Below are positions 42,933-52,325 of a stretch of DNA of 64,000 nt, piece by piece; the stretch's first letter is position 1; every line of letters starts with the position of its first letter. The notes under the pieces were generated by a model that did not search any database, was not told the origin of the DNA, and saw only the letters and a program-made list of their open reading frames with translations. The DNA is taken from contig JAFLRM010000011.1 of assembly GCA_022511465.1 (NCBI GenBank), forward strand, positions 1 to 64,000. The letters are read 5' to 3'. The translations under genes were made by a program, and so were the position numbers. The stretch is from Acetatifactor sp. (GTDB lineage Bacteria > Bacillota > Clostridia > Lachnospirales > Lachnospiraceae).

Positions 42933-44044
42933 GTGGAAGCATTTCTCTCATATATTTCCGCAAACTTTTCCAACTCTTCACGGATCCCAATGTGCTGGGG
43001 ACAAATACGCTCGCATTTTCCGCATTTGATGCACTCCAGTGCCTTTCCGTTGTTCATGGAATGACGCTCATAGTACATGTTCGTCTTTTTCCCAGTGGTA
43101 GCATACATATTGTAGAGGCCAAAGTAAGCGGGAATATTGATATTTTTAGGGCATTCTTCCATACAGTATTTACAGCTGGTGCAGGGGATCTCGCCACCGC
43201 CCTTTAAAATCTCCGTGACGCGCTCAAGTACTGTCTGCTCGCCCTCACTCAGCGGCTGAAACTCCTTCATGTAAGAGGTGTTGTCCACAAGCTGTTCATA
43301 ATTGCTCATACCGCTCAACACCATAAACACATTATCCAGCGATGCCGCATAGCGGATGGCGTAGGAGGCCGGAGACCCTTTTGCTCCGCTTTTTTCCAAT
43401 TCTTTTAGGGCCTCGTCGGGAAGGCTTGCCAGACTTCCGCCTTTCACCGGCTCCATAACAACAACGGGCTTGCCGTGGCGACAGGCCACCTCGTAACAGG
43501 CGCCTGACTGGATCGCAGTGCTGTTCCAGTCCAGATAATTGATCTGTAACTGCACAAAGTCCACCTCCGGATGCTCTGTCAGAATGCGGTCAAGCAATTC
43601 CGCATCGTCGTGGTAGGAAAAGCCGGTCTTTTTTACAAGACCTTGCTCCTTCATTTTGTTGATAAACTCAAAACCGCCGTATTTCTGTGTGTTTGTGTAT
43701 CTCTCTTTCCCCATGTTGTGGAGAAGATAGTAATCAAAATAATCCACGCCACAACGCTTAAGCTGCTCGTCAAAGTACATCTGGTACTCCTCCGTGGCTT
43801 TCACCCTCAGAATAGGCATTTTATCTGCAAGGATGTAGCGATCGCGGGAATATCTGTCCACCAGACAGCGCTTCACTGCTCCTTCGGACTGCTCCCCGTG
43901 GTAGGGGTAGGCCGTGTCAAAGTAGACAAAACCCTGTTCCAAAAAGGAATCCACCATGCGGCACATCTGATCATAGTCTATGCTCTTTGCATCCTCCGGA
44001 TCAAGAAGGGGCAGTCTCATGGTTCCGAAACCTAGTTTTTTCAT
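42929..44044 (-). CDS. aldo/keto reductase with C-terminal 4Fe-4S domain
   Basis: A 371-residue protein. The AKR barrel (about 1-285) starts MKKLGFGTMRLPLL and carries FDTAYPYHGEQSEGAVKRCL (catalytic Asp, Tyr), the Lys in ILADKMPILR and the His in YYLLHNMGKE. The C-terminal ferredoxin-like part has two clusters: CTSCKYCMEECPKN and CIKCGKCERICPQH. Such fusions move electrons between NAD(P)H and Fe-S partners in anaerobes; the substrate is unknown. GGAG 6 bases upstream fixes the second ATG as start. Confidence 0.9.
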   Translation of the reverse strand: MKKLGFGTMRLPLLDPEDAKSIDYDQMCRMVDSFLEQGFVYFDTAYPYHGEQSEGAVKRCLVDRYSRDRYILADKMPILRVKATEEYQMYFDEQLKRCGVDYFDYYLLHNMGKERYTNTQKYGGFEFINKMKEQGLVKKTGFSYHDDAELLDRILTEHPEVDFVQLQINYLDWNSTAIQSGACYEVACRHGKPVVVMEPVKGGSLASLPDEALKELEKSGAKGSPASYAIRYAASLDNVFMVLSGMSNYEQLVDNTSYMKEFQPLSEGEQTVLERVTEILKGGGEIPCTSCKYCMEECPKNINIPAYFGLYNMYATTGKKTNMYYERHSMNNGKALECIKCGKCERICPQHIGIREELEKFAEIYERNAST

Positions 44045-44153
44045 ATTAGTCTCCATTTCTTGTTTTTTATTTTTACCATTATTTTCCCTTTATTTGCTTC
44101 TTTATTTCTTTTGTATTTCCCTTTGTCTGAATGTTCCTTATCCTTCCGGCATC

Positions 44154-45065
44154 TCAACTGTCCGTTTCCGAAATCTTCTGCAAATAATCCCGGAAAGTAG
44201 CGCGCATCCCTTCCTCGATCGGAGTGTATGTCACTCCCAACTCTGCCACACGTCCCCCGTCATACCAGTTCGACTCCTCCTTGGTCAAGGGGAACGGCAG
44301 AGGCAATCCCTGTACGTTCACGTCCTGTACTGTGACAAGAACCCTTTCAAAACTCGTCCCTGTCACTACTCGCAAAAGTTCCGCAAAAGAATCGTAAGTC
44401 ATTTTCTCGGGGTTACACAAATTGTAGGATCGATCGTGGGCAAGGGGATTGCCGCAGGCCGCAAAAATGGCTTTCGCCACATCCCGTACATACACCATCT
44501 GAAATTCTCCATCCGCGTCTGTCGGGTGAATGATCTGTCCCGCGGCAGTGATCCACTTAAAATAAATCCCCTCTCTGGGGGCGTAGTTGCCCGATCCATA
44601 AATAAAAGCGGGGCGAATAGAGGTATAAGCCGCACCTTTCTCCTGACAGCACTCTCGAAGCTCCCGCTCCAAGGCTACTTTTCCGGAAATATAGGCTCCC
44701 GCCTCTCCACCAAAGTCTCGCTCCTCCAGTTCATCATCCTCCATCATCACCCGCATGGTTCCTCGACGGTACACATCGCAGGTGCTGACAAAGAGATACT
44801 GATCAAAGGATGCCCTCAAATGCTCCATCAGAAAACGGATATCACCTTTCTCATAGGCACAGAAATCTACGATCACGTCAAAATGCGACTCTTCGATGGA
44901 TGCAATAGCATCTCCATCGTGTCTGTCCATATGGTATTCCCGAATGGTCGGATTATTTAACGGTTGACTGCCACGATTGAGTATATATAGTTCCTGTTCT
45001 TTGACCGCTAGGTCTGTGAACGCTTTTCCCAGAAAATAACTGCCGCCTATCACTAAGATTTTCAT
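44154..45065 (-). CDS. NAD-dependent epimerase/dehydratase family protein
   Basis: A 303-residue extended short-chain dehydrogenase. The nucleotide loop is MKILVIGGSYFLGKAFTDLA (a G-x-x-[YF]-x-G form), FVSTCDVYRRG gives the Ser/Thr, and the catalytic Y-x-x-x-K is at AYISGKVALE. AAYTSIRPAFIYGSGNYAPR is the substrate strand. Similar to NAD-dependent nucleotide-sugar epimerases; precise product not assignable. It lies alone between the reductase and kptA, on the minus strand. Confidence 0.8.
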   Translation of the reverse strand: MKILVIGGSYFLGKAFTDLAVKEQELYILNRGSQPLNNPTIREYHMDRHDGDAIASIEESHFDVIVDFCAYEKGDIRFLMEHLRASFDQYLFVSTCDVYRRGTMRVMMEDDELEERDFGGEAGAYISGKVALERELRECCQEKGAAYTSIRPAFIYGSGNYAPREGIYFKWITAAGQIIHPTDADGEFQMVYVRDVAKAIFAACGNPLAHDRSYNLCNPEKMTYDSFAELLRVVTGTSFERVLVTVQDVNVQGLPLPFPLTKEESNWYDGGRVAELGVTYTPIEEGMRATFRDYLQKISETDS

Positions 45066-45133
45066 GATTCAACTACTCCTCACGCTGCTGCGCACTGACA
45101 TGCTCATATGTTATCAAATAGAATCTCAAACCT

Positions 45134-45670
45134 TTAGATTTGCTTTTCCAAATACTTTGCAGGTACGGCTTTGGTCAGCCACACGCCGTTTACAGACTGA
45201 TAAAAGGAATAACCCTCCTTTGCCATCTGCCCGCTTAACACCTTGTAGATCACAGGCTTTCCATGACGTTTTCCAACCGTTTGGGCAGTCTCCTCATCCC
45301 CCGACAAATGGACATATAAACGGCTCTTGGGAATCAGGCCATTTTTGTCTATAGACTCCGTGTATTTCTCTCCGGTTCCATGCCACAATATTTCAGGCGG
45401 CTCCACGACCGGCAGTTCCACATCCACAGGAATAGAATGGCCCTGATTGGCCCGTATCAAGGTTTTATCCTCATTAAAAGAGTAACGTTGCTTGGCGTCC
45501 GTCCTCACGATCTCCTCCAAGAGCGCCCTGTCGATGGAGTGCGTCTTTTGGATGCCGGCAATTAACTCCTCCACATTTGCCCATCCATGTTCATCCAATG
45601 TGACCCCGATCACCTCCGGCTTGTGCCGCAGGATCAGGCTGATATATTTACTTATCTCTGTGGTGTTCAT
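45134..45670 (-). CDS. kptA: RNA 2'-phosphotransferase
   Basis: A 178-residue Tpt1/KptA protein that removes a 2'-phosphate from RNA using NAD+ to give ADP-ribose 1'',2''-cyclic phosphate. Conserved set visible: Arg-His in [20 protein letters not shown], the Arg in [19 protein letters not shown], the HGT motif in [14 protein letters not shown], and [23 protein letters not shown] precedes the second ATG, used as start. The native substrate in bacteria is unclear. Confidence 0.9.
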   Translation of the reverse strand: MNTTEISKYISLILRHKPEVIGVTLDEHGWANVEELIAGIQKTHSIDRALLEEIVRTDAKQRYSFNEDKTLIRANQGHSIPVDVELPVVEPPEILWHGTGEKYTESIDKNGLIPKSRLYVHLSGDEETAQTVGKRHGKPVIYKVLSGQMAKEGYSFYQSVNGVWLTKAVPAKYLEKQI

Positions 45671-45737
45671 GATATACCTCAAAATCGTAATTTATTCTTC
45701 TTACAAAATCTTAGCGTCTTCATTATATAACCTTTCT

Positions 45738-46103
45738 CTACTTCACTATCATCTGCGCCGCAAACACAGCACCCACTCCCAATATCACACTGACACATAT
45801 GTAGCAGAAGGCTGCCGCTGAGTTTCCTCCCCTGATCAGATCCACAGACTCATACGCAAATGTGGAGAAAGTGGTAAAACCCCCGCAGACACCCACTCGA
45901 AGCATTAAAACGAGCTGGGGATTGAAATTTTTGTTCTTGGCCGCCAGGGCACCGATCAGACCGATCAGGAATGCTCCCACCACATTGATCAATAGCGTCT
46001 TGACCGGAAAGCCATTCTCTACCTTTATCGGCAAGAGCCCTATAAGATATCGAAGGATCGTCCCAATAAAACCTCCGATCCCCACCAAAATACAGTTTAA
46101 CAT
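45738..46103 (-). CDS. crcB: CrcB/Fluc fluoride channel
   Basis: A 121-residue membrane protein with four hydrophobic segments. GIGGFIGTILRYLIG at the N-terminus, TLLINVVGAFLIGLIGAL with the pore Asn, and GVCGGFTTFSTFAYE with the Phe track are the fluoride channel signatures. Works as an antiparallel dimer exporting fluoride. The longer frame starting at 46211 is rejected: AAGGAGG precedes the internal ATG. No fluoride riboswitch is visible in the 43-base gap before it. Confidence 0.92.
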   Translation of the reverse strand: MLNCILVGIGGFIGTILRYLIGLLPIKVENGFPVKTLLINVVGAFLIGLIGALAAKNKNFNPQLVLMLRVGVCGGFTTFSTFAYESVDLIRGGNSAAAFCYICVSVILGVGAVFAAQMIVK

Positions 46104-46146
46104 GTGATGCCTCCTTACGGTATTTCCATCCTGAGATTCAAATTTC

Positions 46147-47409
46147 TTATTCCCCGTATTGACTGTACAGTGCCACGTGGTCGCCAATACATTTCCACGG
46201 GCTTTGTGCACCTGCAGTTACACAAATATAGGGCACACCGTCTTCAGAGATAAAATAACTGGCCGCACAACTGCGGGATTGGTTCACAAAACCGGTCTTG
46301 CCACAGAGCACCTCTCCGCCGGTATCCTTATCCTCAATGCGGCGCAGAAACCAGTTGGAGATTGAAATCCCTTCCGGATGCTCCGGCGTGGGGGAGGTTG
46401 TGTAGGTGTGCAAGGACAACACCTCCCTGCACCAGTCGTCTTCCACTGCTGCTTTCAAGATCATGGCCATGTCATAAGCGGTGCAGTAGTGATCCTTATC
46501 GTAAAGGCCCACACAGTTGGTAAAGTGTGCCGTGTCCGACAGCCCAAGTTCCTCCAGCTTCTCGTTCATCAATTCCACAAACGCCTCATGGGATCCGGCC
46601 ACATAGGTGGCCAGAGCGATCGCTGCATCTCCGCCGGAGGGCAGGATCGTCCCATAGAACAGATCGCGGACGGTAACCACCTCCCCCACCGCAAATCCGA
46701 CGGTACTGCAGCCATTCACATAGGCAAAATCCGTCATCTCGATCGTGATGGTGACCTCATCGTCCAAATCGGTGATATGTTCCGCCGCCACCAGAATCGT
46801 CAAGATCTTCGTCATGGATGCAGGATTGAGAATAGTCCGGGCATCTTTCTGGGCCACGATCTCATTGGTACTCTCATTGATAAGCACAGCGTTGGTGCTG
46901 CCGATCAGCGGGTCGCCCACGGCGACCGTGGAGGATGTGGTTTTCGCTTCGAAATCAGCCAGAAACTGCACATCTCCCACCTGAACGCGGCCATCCACAA
47001 CCACTGGTGCAGCCGCCACCGGCATGAATCCTGTATCTTCTTCGTTCTCATTCTCCACGTTTGTCGTAAGATCAGACAAAGCACCATTCCGTAAAAGGTA
47101 GCGCAGGGCACCTCCATCTTTCAGAATCTCTATCTGTCCCTCCTGCGGCTCCTCTCCCTCGTTCTGTCCCGCTATCTGCGCAGCTTCATCTTCCGGCAGA
47201 GTCGCCCTGCTTTTTCCGCCAAACAAAAGTGTCCCTGCCATGACCAGCACGATCGCGCCCAAAACGCAGCCCCCGTATAAAAAGCACATTCTGGCTATTT
47301 TGTTGATCTTCTCCTGTCGTTTCTTCTCCTCCCTCATGCGGGCGAGGCGCTCCGCCCGACGTTTGCGCCGCAGTTCTTCATCATCTATCTCATTGAGTGT
47401 ATCGCTCAT
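46147..47409 (-). CDS. D-alanyl-D-alanine carboxypeptidase (S11, DacF-like)
   Basis: A 420-residue penicillin-binding protein trimming the peptidoglycan stem peptide. A cytosolic basic start (RRKRRAERLARMREEKKR) is followed by a membrane anchor (about 42-64), a linker, and the S11 domain. The S-x-x-K is LNPASMTKILTI; the usual S-x-N appears as PSGGDAAIALA; the KTG is CGKTGFVNQS. The long linker before the domain and signal-anchor type N-terminus are typical in Lachnospiraceae. GGAGG precedes the ATG. Confidence 0.85.
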   Translation of the reverse strand: MSDTLNEIDDEELRRKRRAERLARMREEKKRQEKINKIARMCFLYGGCVLGAIVLVMAGTLLFGGKSRATLPEDEAAQIAGQNEGEEPQEGQIEILKDGGALRYLLRNGALSDLTTNVENENEEDTGFMPVAAAPVVVDGRVQVGDVQFLADFEAKTTSSTVAVGDPLIGSTNAVLINESTNEIVAQKDARTILNPASMTKILTILVAAEHITDLDDEVTITIEMTDFAYVNGCSTVGFAVGEVVTVRDLFYGTILPSGGDAAIALATYVAGSHEAFVELMNEKLEELGLSDTAHFTNCVGLYDKDHYCTAYDMAMILKAAVEDDWCREVLSLHTYTTSPTPEHPEGISISNWFLRRIEDKDTGGEVLCGKTGFVNQSRSCAASYFISEDGVPYICVTAGAQSPWKCIGDHVALYSQYGE

Positions 47410-47531
47410 TCCAACCTCCGTATCGCAAGTACCACAAACAGATCCCTATTTTGTCTTTTGTTTTTATTTTACTTGTCCATAGCATTAATATACCCTCTTA
47501 TCTTACCATATACTGGTCGATAATTCGAGAA

Positions 47532-49433
47532 TTATTTTCCGTTTTTCATGATAAATTTTTCATAAGGTATGATGAACTCGTAAGCGCTGTCTGCCTCCGA
47601 ACCCATATCGACAGCATCATAGTGGATTCCTATCCCACTCTCGTCTAAAAAAAAGCGCTTCTCCTCCAAAATACTTTCCCGCGGCGTCCACTCCGAAAAA
47701 GAGCACTCTTCCTCCACATAAGGAGCAATGATATTGCATATCTCCTCCTTGCTATCCTCCACAAGGTCAGTGATGGACAACCTCTCTCCGGTGGCAAGAT
47801 CAAACACATAATATTCTGTCACATCATTGTCATATACCCAGGCAGTGAAGATCCATCCGCCCTCACGCACTCTCACGCAGAGATGATCTTCATCCAAATA
47901 GACCACGTCCATCTTCAAATTCCATCGGTTTCCGTCAATTCCGTCCTCCATCCATTCCTGAATCTTCTCCTCATACCACACTTTTGAAGGATCTGTCTTT
48001 TTCTGCTCCTGATAGACTCGCTCCAAACAGGCATTGATCTTCCGCGAAGCTTTCGTATCTCCCGTCAGATAAAGCAGCTCATTGTACAGACAAAAGAAAT
48101 ATTCGTCGGAGTCCGGATTACCGTAGATCTCGTAAGTCTCCACCCGCTTGTCACAGAGCTGCCCGTACTGCACATACGAAGTATCATAAAAAGTAACAGC
48201 CTCCTCCCTTTTATTATCCGCCAGCCTGACGATGGCGTCACCCTCCTCCATGCGTTTGTTATAGTAAAAGCTATCCTTCCCTCGGAAAAACATCTCCGGC
48301 TGGTCGGAAAACACCGCCTCCGTATTCTGATAGGCACTCTGGAAGGATCTTATCTGCTGCATCCGGGTATCCTCTCGGGATGCCCAAAATGCCCGACGTT
48401 CACCGCCACTCAACGTATCTATCAACCATACGCCGTCCTCATCCCAGAAGATCTCTAACCTCGCAGTCAATCCTTTCACACTGGTCTGTACCCACTTTTC
48501 CGGCTCCGATCTCCCTTCCAGAGACAACCGATACCACTGTCCTATTTCATTACTGTAATAAGCATCATCACAAAAATAGAATGCCTCGTTGGTCAAGAAC
48601 ATCGTGTCCTTCGTAATCTTCCTTTCACCTCCCAGGACATCACTCTTCATCAAAAGTTCCAGCGTCCCCTCCCCCGGATCAAACCGGTAGAGATCATGTG
48701 TCTCCCGGTCCCGCACAAACAGATACCCATAATTCCGCATCATATAGGCCACGGAAGGGATACGGATGTACGAGCTGTCTTCCAATGCCTCATATCTCTC
48801 CGGGATCATTCCATGCAACGTCTCCGATTCTTCCACCGGCACCGCCTCATCTCCTTCCAGGCGATAGAAAAGATCCGGCAAGTTGTAGTAACTTGTCAGA
48901 TAAAAAATATCCTGATACATATCAATCTCATAGTTGTCCCAAATTTGTCCCTGAATATCGGGAATATTATCGCACAGAAGAGTAAGATCCGACCCATCCA
49001 GCTTCATGCGGTACAGACAGATATCCGCATGATCCAGCGAGTCTGCGCCGTGTCTCGTAAGGAAGTAAATATCCTCCCCCTGAATAAAGAAGTTCCCCGC
49101 CTGATTGCAGGGTGCCTCATACAGCAGAGTCTCCTCCCATGTGTCCATATCGTATCGACAAAATCTGCCTCCCCAGAAACCGTACAGATAGCCGTCCACC
49201 TCCTGCGCATCTCTTCCGGTGTCGTCACGGAAATATGGCACTGCACCAAAAGCGCTCTCCGGCTCTTCCTGTGCGCCTTCTGCAGTATCATCTGTCTCTG
49301 TGCGTGCCGCATCTTCTCTTCCTCCACTTTCTGCCAGATCATCAGCCCGCTGCAATGCATAAAAATCTGCACACCCTGCAAGCGCCATTCCCAGAGAGAG
49401 AAGCATCGTGCCCAAAATTATTTTTCTCTTCAT
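47532..49433 (-). CDS. lipoprotein with DUF5050-like propeller and DUF3298-like C-terminus
   Basis: A 633-residue lipoprotein (lipobox MALAGCADF after a short signal). An acidic linker is followed by repeated blades of YLYGFWGG/FIQGEDIYFLTRHG type (about 80-400) that look like the DUF5050 beta-propeller. The C-terminal 150 residues (HLCVRVREGGWIFTAWVYDN, then FFLDESGIGIHYDAVDM, then FIIPYEKFIM) resemble the DUF3298/RsiV-type domain. Acts outside the membrane. It is alone between dacF and the divergent tocopherol-cyclase-like gene. Confidence 0.65.
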   Translation of the reverse strand: MKRKIILGTMLLSLGMALAGCADFYALQRADDLAESGGREDAARTETDDTAEGAQEEPESAFGAVPYFRDDTGRDAQEVDGYLYGFWGGRFCRYDMDTWEETLLYEAPCNQAGNFFIQGEDIYFLTRHGADSLDHADICLYRMKLDGSDLTLLCDNIPDIQGQIWDNYEIDMYQDIFYLTSYYNLPDLFYRLEGDEAVPVEESETLHGMIPERYEALEDSSYIRIPSVAYMMRNYGYLFVRDRETHDLYRFDPGEGTLELLMKSDVLGGERKITKDTMFLTNEAFYFCDDAYYSNEIGQWYRLSLEGRSEPEKWVQTSVKGLTARLEIFWDEDGVWLIDTLSGGERRAFWASREDTRMQQIRSFQSAYQNTEAVFSDQPEMFFRGKDSFYYNKRMEEGDAIVRLADNKREEAVTFYDTSYVQYGQLCDKRVETYEIYGNPDSDEYFFCLYNELLYLTGDTKASRKINACLERVYQEQKKTDPSKVWYEEKIQEWMEDGIDGNRWNLKMDVVYLDEDHLCVRVREGGWIFTAWVYDNDVTEYYVFDLATGERLSITDLVEDSKEEICNIIAPYVEEECSFSEWTPRESILEEKRFFLDESGIGIHYDAVDMGSEADSAYEFIIPYEKFIMKNGK

Positions 49434-49567
49434 ACCGTTATCCTCACATACCTCATAAAACTTCCCAAATTAGCTTCCCATCAATTATATCGTTTCCCCC
49501 ATCCCCCATGTAAAATATTACACAAAAACAAGAAATTCTTAAGATTTCAGAAATTTCCTTGACACTC

Positions 49568-49596
49568 TTGTCATTTACAACATCTTGTATTATAAT
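49568..49596 (+). promoter_or_regulatory. promoter of the tocopherol-cyclase-like gene
   Basis: TTGTCA (49568-49573), 17-base spacer, TATAAT (49591-49596), about 100 bases before the chosen start codon. Confidence 0.55.
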
Positions 49597-49699
49597 AAGA
49601 CAATAAACCACGATATATTGCGTTTTATTAATATGAAATACATGATCTGAGATATAGATGCATAGACCCCCGCCACCCTTAACAGGAGCGAATATACGA

Positions 49700-50833
49700 A
49701 TGAACCGATCCGATTTAGATAGAAACGCTTACATGCTGCGCGGCCCCCTCGCCAAAAAAGGCTATATGAGCTGGTACCACACCTTCCGTGGCACTCAGCC
49801 CCAGACCTTGGAGACCCGCACTTTTTTTGTGGAATACAGAATCCTAAACCCGTCCCTGGGCGGTACACAACCCATCCTGGGACAGCACCCCTACTATAAA
49901 AAGCGGGGCATGAAGCCCTCCTACGTGCTGATCAAAGTGGGGACCTTTCCCACCGGGAACGGCAATGACGGCATGCAGTTGAATGCCTACTACCCCATTT
50001 CTTCCCTGCAGAGCACCAACACTCCTTTTATCCTGCAGGTGGAAGATTGCTTCTACAGCGAAAACCGCATCTTTGGGTTTATCGATATCTCCGAGGAGGA
50101 AGCCAGACACCGCTCCTTTATGACGGACGAAGGCTACATGGAGTGGGATCTGGAGGTACATAAGGCGGTGTCGTTCCACATCGGCATCCTCTCCAGCCCT
50201 TTCTGCACCGCTATTGGCGCTCTCACCAGCTTTTTTCACGGCGAGGGCATTCGCACCTTTTACAGGGGAACCATCTCCCTAAACGGGATCCCCTATGAGG
50301 TGACTCCAGAGGACAGCTACGGCTACGCGGATAAACACTGGGGAAAGAGTTTCAACCGTCCCATACTGCGCTTTGCTTCCGGCCATCTGGTCAGCAAGAT
50401 CACTGGCAGAGAGTACAAACATTCCTCGTTGGCTATCGATGGCTGCTGCCCAAAGCTTTTCTGCTTTCCCTTGAGGCGCAGACTTTTTATCCAGCTTACC
50501 TACATGGGCGAAGACTTTGAGTTCCACTTTGCCAATCCAAAAAATCCTGCCCGCAGCAAGTGGGAAATAAAGAGAACCAATAAACGCTTCATTTGGCACA
50601 TCAAAGCTCAAAATAGAGATGCCGTCATCAAGATTTCCTTGAGTTGTACCAGAGAACAGTTGATGGAACTGACCTACGAGTCCCCTGCTGGCGAGCTCTC
50701 TCCAAATCCTCTGCTTGGCGCGGGCACTGGGGTGGGAACCGTACAGATTTTTCGCCGCACGGGAGACGGTCTGAAACTGATCGACACCCTTTCCGTTTAT
50801 GATGCGCTCTGCCAATATCAGACGGAGGATTAG
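49700..50833 (+). CDS. tocopherol cyclase-like (lipocalin-type) protein
   Basis: A 377-residue soluble protein. The YGYADKHWGKSFNRP element matches the Y-x-E/D-K-x-WG motif of the Tocopherol_cycl family, and both ends have beta-rich repeats (ETRTFFVEYRILNPS, EVTPEDSY). No signal peptide. The ATG at 49700 has AGGAG upstream with a rather long gap; a longer frame from 49658 is less likely. Plant homologues close the chroman ring; these Clostridia make no tocopherol, so the ligand is unknown. Confidence 0.6.
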   Translation: MNRSDLDRNAYMLRGPLAKKGYMSWYHTFRGTQPQTLETRTFFVEYRILNPSLGGTQPILGQHPYYKKRGMKPSYVLIKVGTFPTGNGNDGMQLNAYYPISSLQSTNTPFILQVEDCFYSENRIFGFIDISEEEARHRSFMTDEGYMEWDLEVHKAVSFHIGILSSPFCTAIGALTSFFHGEGIRTFYRGTISLNGIPYEVTPEDSYGYADKHWGKSFNRPILRFASGHLVSKITGREYKHSSLAIDGCCPKLFCFPLRRRLFIQLTYMGEDFEFHFANPKNPARSKWEIKRTNKRFIWHIKAQNRDAVIKISLSCTREQLMELTYESPAGELSPNPLLGAGTGVGTVQIFRRTGDGLKLIDTLSVYDALCQYQTED

Positions 50834-50855
50834 AAATCTTATACCAATACGAATG

Positions 50856-50898
50856 AGCCGGAGCAGGTGGTTTCCCACCGCGCTCCGGCTTCTTTTTT
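50856..50898 (+). terminator. rho-independent terminator
   Basis: AGCCGGAGC-AGGTGG-TTTC-CCACC-GC-GCTCCGGCT followed by TCTTTTTT. A nearly perfect stem between the convergent plus gene ending at 50833 and the rrf2 gene. Confidence 0.9.
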
Positions 50899-50923
50899 AC
50901 ATATCTTTTTGTTTGTGGAATGT

Positions 50924-51364
50924 TTAAATACTAAAATCCAACACGTCCAGGCGACGTTTGTGCTGTACCACCAGATCTGCGATCGTGACCCCGTCCACAA
51001 CCTTGTTGATTGCCTCATACAGATCTTTCCACACCTGAAGCGTCTCACAGGTGTCTACCCTGTCACACTCGTCCGCATTCTCCTCCAGACATGCCACAGG
51101 AGCAAGCGACCCTTCTGTCAGCCGCAGGATCATGCCTACCGTGTACTCTTTCGGATCTCTGGCAATGCGATAACCTCCCTGCGCACCCCGCACACTCTTC
51201 ACGAAGCCCGCCTTGTTCAAAACCGCTATGATCTGCTCCAGGTACTTTTCAGATATCTCCTGCCTTGCCGCAATATCCTTTACCTTGATACATTCTCCTG
51301 TGTTGTTCAGTGCCAGATCCAGCATGACCCGCACCGCATATCTACCCTTTGTTGAGATTTTCAT
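50924..51364 (-). CDS. Rrf2-family transcriptional regulator
   Basis: A 146-residue winged-helix regulator. Starts MKISTKGRYAVRVMLDLALN; recognition region EQIIAVLNKAGFVKSVRGAQ then GGYRIARDP. Three cysteines (PVACLEENADECDRVDTC) lie where Fe-S-binding Rrf2 proteins such as IscR carry theirs, spaced C-x7-C-x5-C. Last gene of cysK-metN-metI-metQ-rrf2, so a CymR/IscR-type sulfur regulator acting on its own operon is probable. Whether it binds an Fe-S cluster or a CysK partner is not shown. Confidence 0.88.
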   Translation of the reverse strand: MKISTKGRYAVRVMLDLALNNTGECIKVKDIAARQEISEKYLEQIIAVLNKAGFVKSVRGAQGGYRIARDPKEYTVGMILRLTEGSLAPVACLEENADECDRVDTCETLQVWKDLYEAINKVVDGVTIADLVVQHKRRLDVLDFSI

Positions 51365-51399
51365 AATTCACCATTCCTAATCCATACTATAGAACTTTT

Positions 51400-52206
51400 T
51401 TAGTAAGGGATCACCGCTCCGTCATAGGTTGCATTGATGTAATTCTTGATAGCATCGGACTTTAATGCCTCAACCAACGCCTTGATCTTCGCAGCATTCT
51501 CACTGCCTTCCTTCACGGCAATGACATTCACATAGGTGGAAGCCGCCTCGGAATCCGCACTCTCATACAGCAGAGAATCGTTTGCCACCGTGTAGCCGGC
51601 CTGCATAGCATAGTTGCCGTTTAAGATGCCGAAGGATACATCGGGAAGGGTTCTGGGAACTTGTGCAGCCTCCAGCTCAATGATCTCAATGTTATAAGGA
51701 TTGTCAATAATGTCGTTTACCGTAGCAGTCAGACCAACACCGTCCTTCAGGGTAATATATCCATTGTCCTGCAAAAGCAGAAGTGCACGCGCCTCGTTGG
51801 TAGTATCGTTGGGAACTGCGATGGTAGCGCCCTCAATGTTGTCAAGACTGCTCTCCTGTCCGGGATACAATCCGAAAGGCTCATAGTGGATGCCGCCCGC
51901 GTTTACCAAATGAGTGCCATGTTCAGCGTTGAACTCATTCAGATAAGGAATATGCTGGAAGTAGTTGGCGTCAAAGTCACCGGACTCCACAACCTCGTTG
52001 GGCTGTATATAATCGTCAAATATCTGAACCTCCAGCGTATAGCCCTGCTCTTTCAAAATGGGTGCTACCTGCTCCAGGATCTCTGCATGAGGGGTTGCGC
52101 TGGCAGCAATCTTGATGACCTTGTCATCCTTGCTGCTCCCACATCCGGTCAACAGACCTGCGGAAAGCGTTGCGACACCGATCAGTGCCAAAATTCTCTT
52201 CTTCAT
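51400..52206 (-). CDS. metQ: MetQ/NlpA-type substrate-binding lipoprotein
   Basis: A 268-residue lipoprotein, with lipobox LLTGCGSS. The mature part has the NlpA layout: IKIAASATPHAEILEQVAPI, EVVESGDFDANYFQHIPYLN, and IEGATIAVPNDTTNEARALL. Binds methionine (or a related sulfur compound) and hands it to MetI/MetN. Start at the inner ATG (AAGGAGGAG ahead). It follows metI by about 120 bases, which include a small GTCTG-CCG-CAGAC hairpin. Confidence 0.88.
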   Translation of the reverse strand: MKKRILALIGVATLSAGLLTGCGSSKDDKVIKIAASATPHAEILEQVAPILKEQGYTLEVQIFDDYIQPNEVVESGDFDANYFQHIPYLNEFNAEHGTHLVNAGGIHYEPFGLYPGQESSLDNIEGATIAVPNDTTNEARALLLLQDNGYITLKDGVGLTATVNDIIDNPYNIEIIELEAAQVPRTLPDVSFGILNGNYAMQAGYTVANDSLLYESADSEAASTYVNVIAVKEGSENAAKIKALVEALKSDAIKNYINATYDGAVIPY

Positions 52207-52325
52207 AATGTTCTCCTCCTTGTAATAAGATAAATAAAATTTATATGCAAACAGTCTGCCGCAGACGATTCCACCGTCACGGCTATGCACTGTCTGTCAC
52301 CATTGATCATTTATCATTTGACCCG

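Noticed and set aside
46104-46146. Possible fluoride riboswitch before crcB
   Set aside because: The gap to the preceding gene is only 43 bases and shows no crcB-motif structure.
47520-47535. Inverted repeat ATAATTC-GA-GAATTAT at the end of the DUF5050-like gene
   Set aside because: Short AT-rich arms overlapping the stop codon; too weak for a terminator or operator claim.
49561-49590. TTGACA at 49559-49564 as the -35 of the tocopherol-cyclase-like gene
   Set aside because: Its spacing to TATAAT is too long; TTGTCA at 49568-49573 gives 17 bases.
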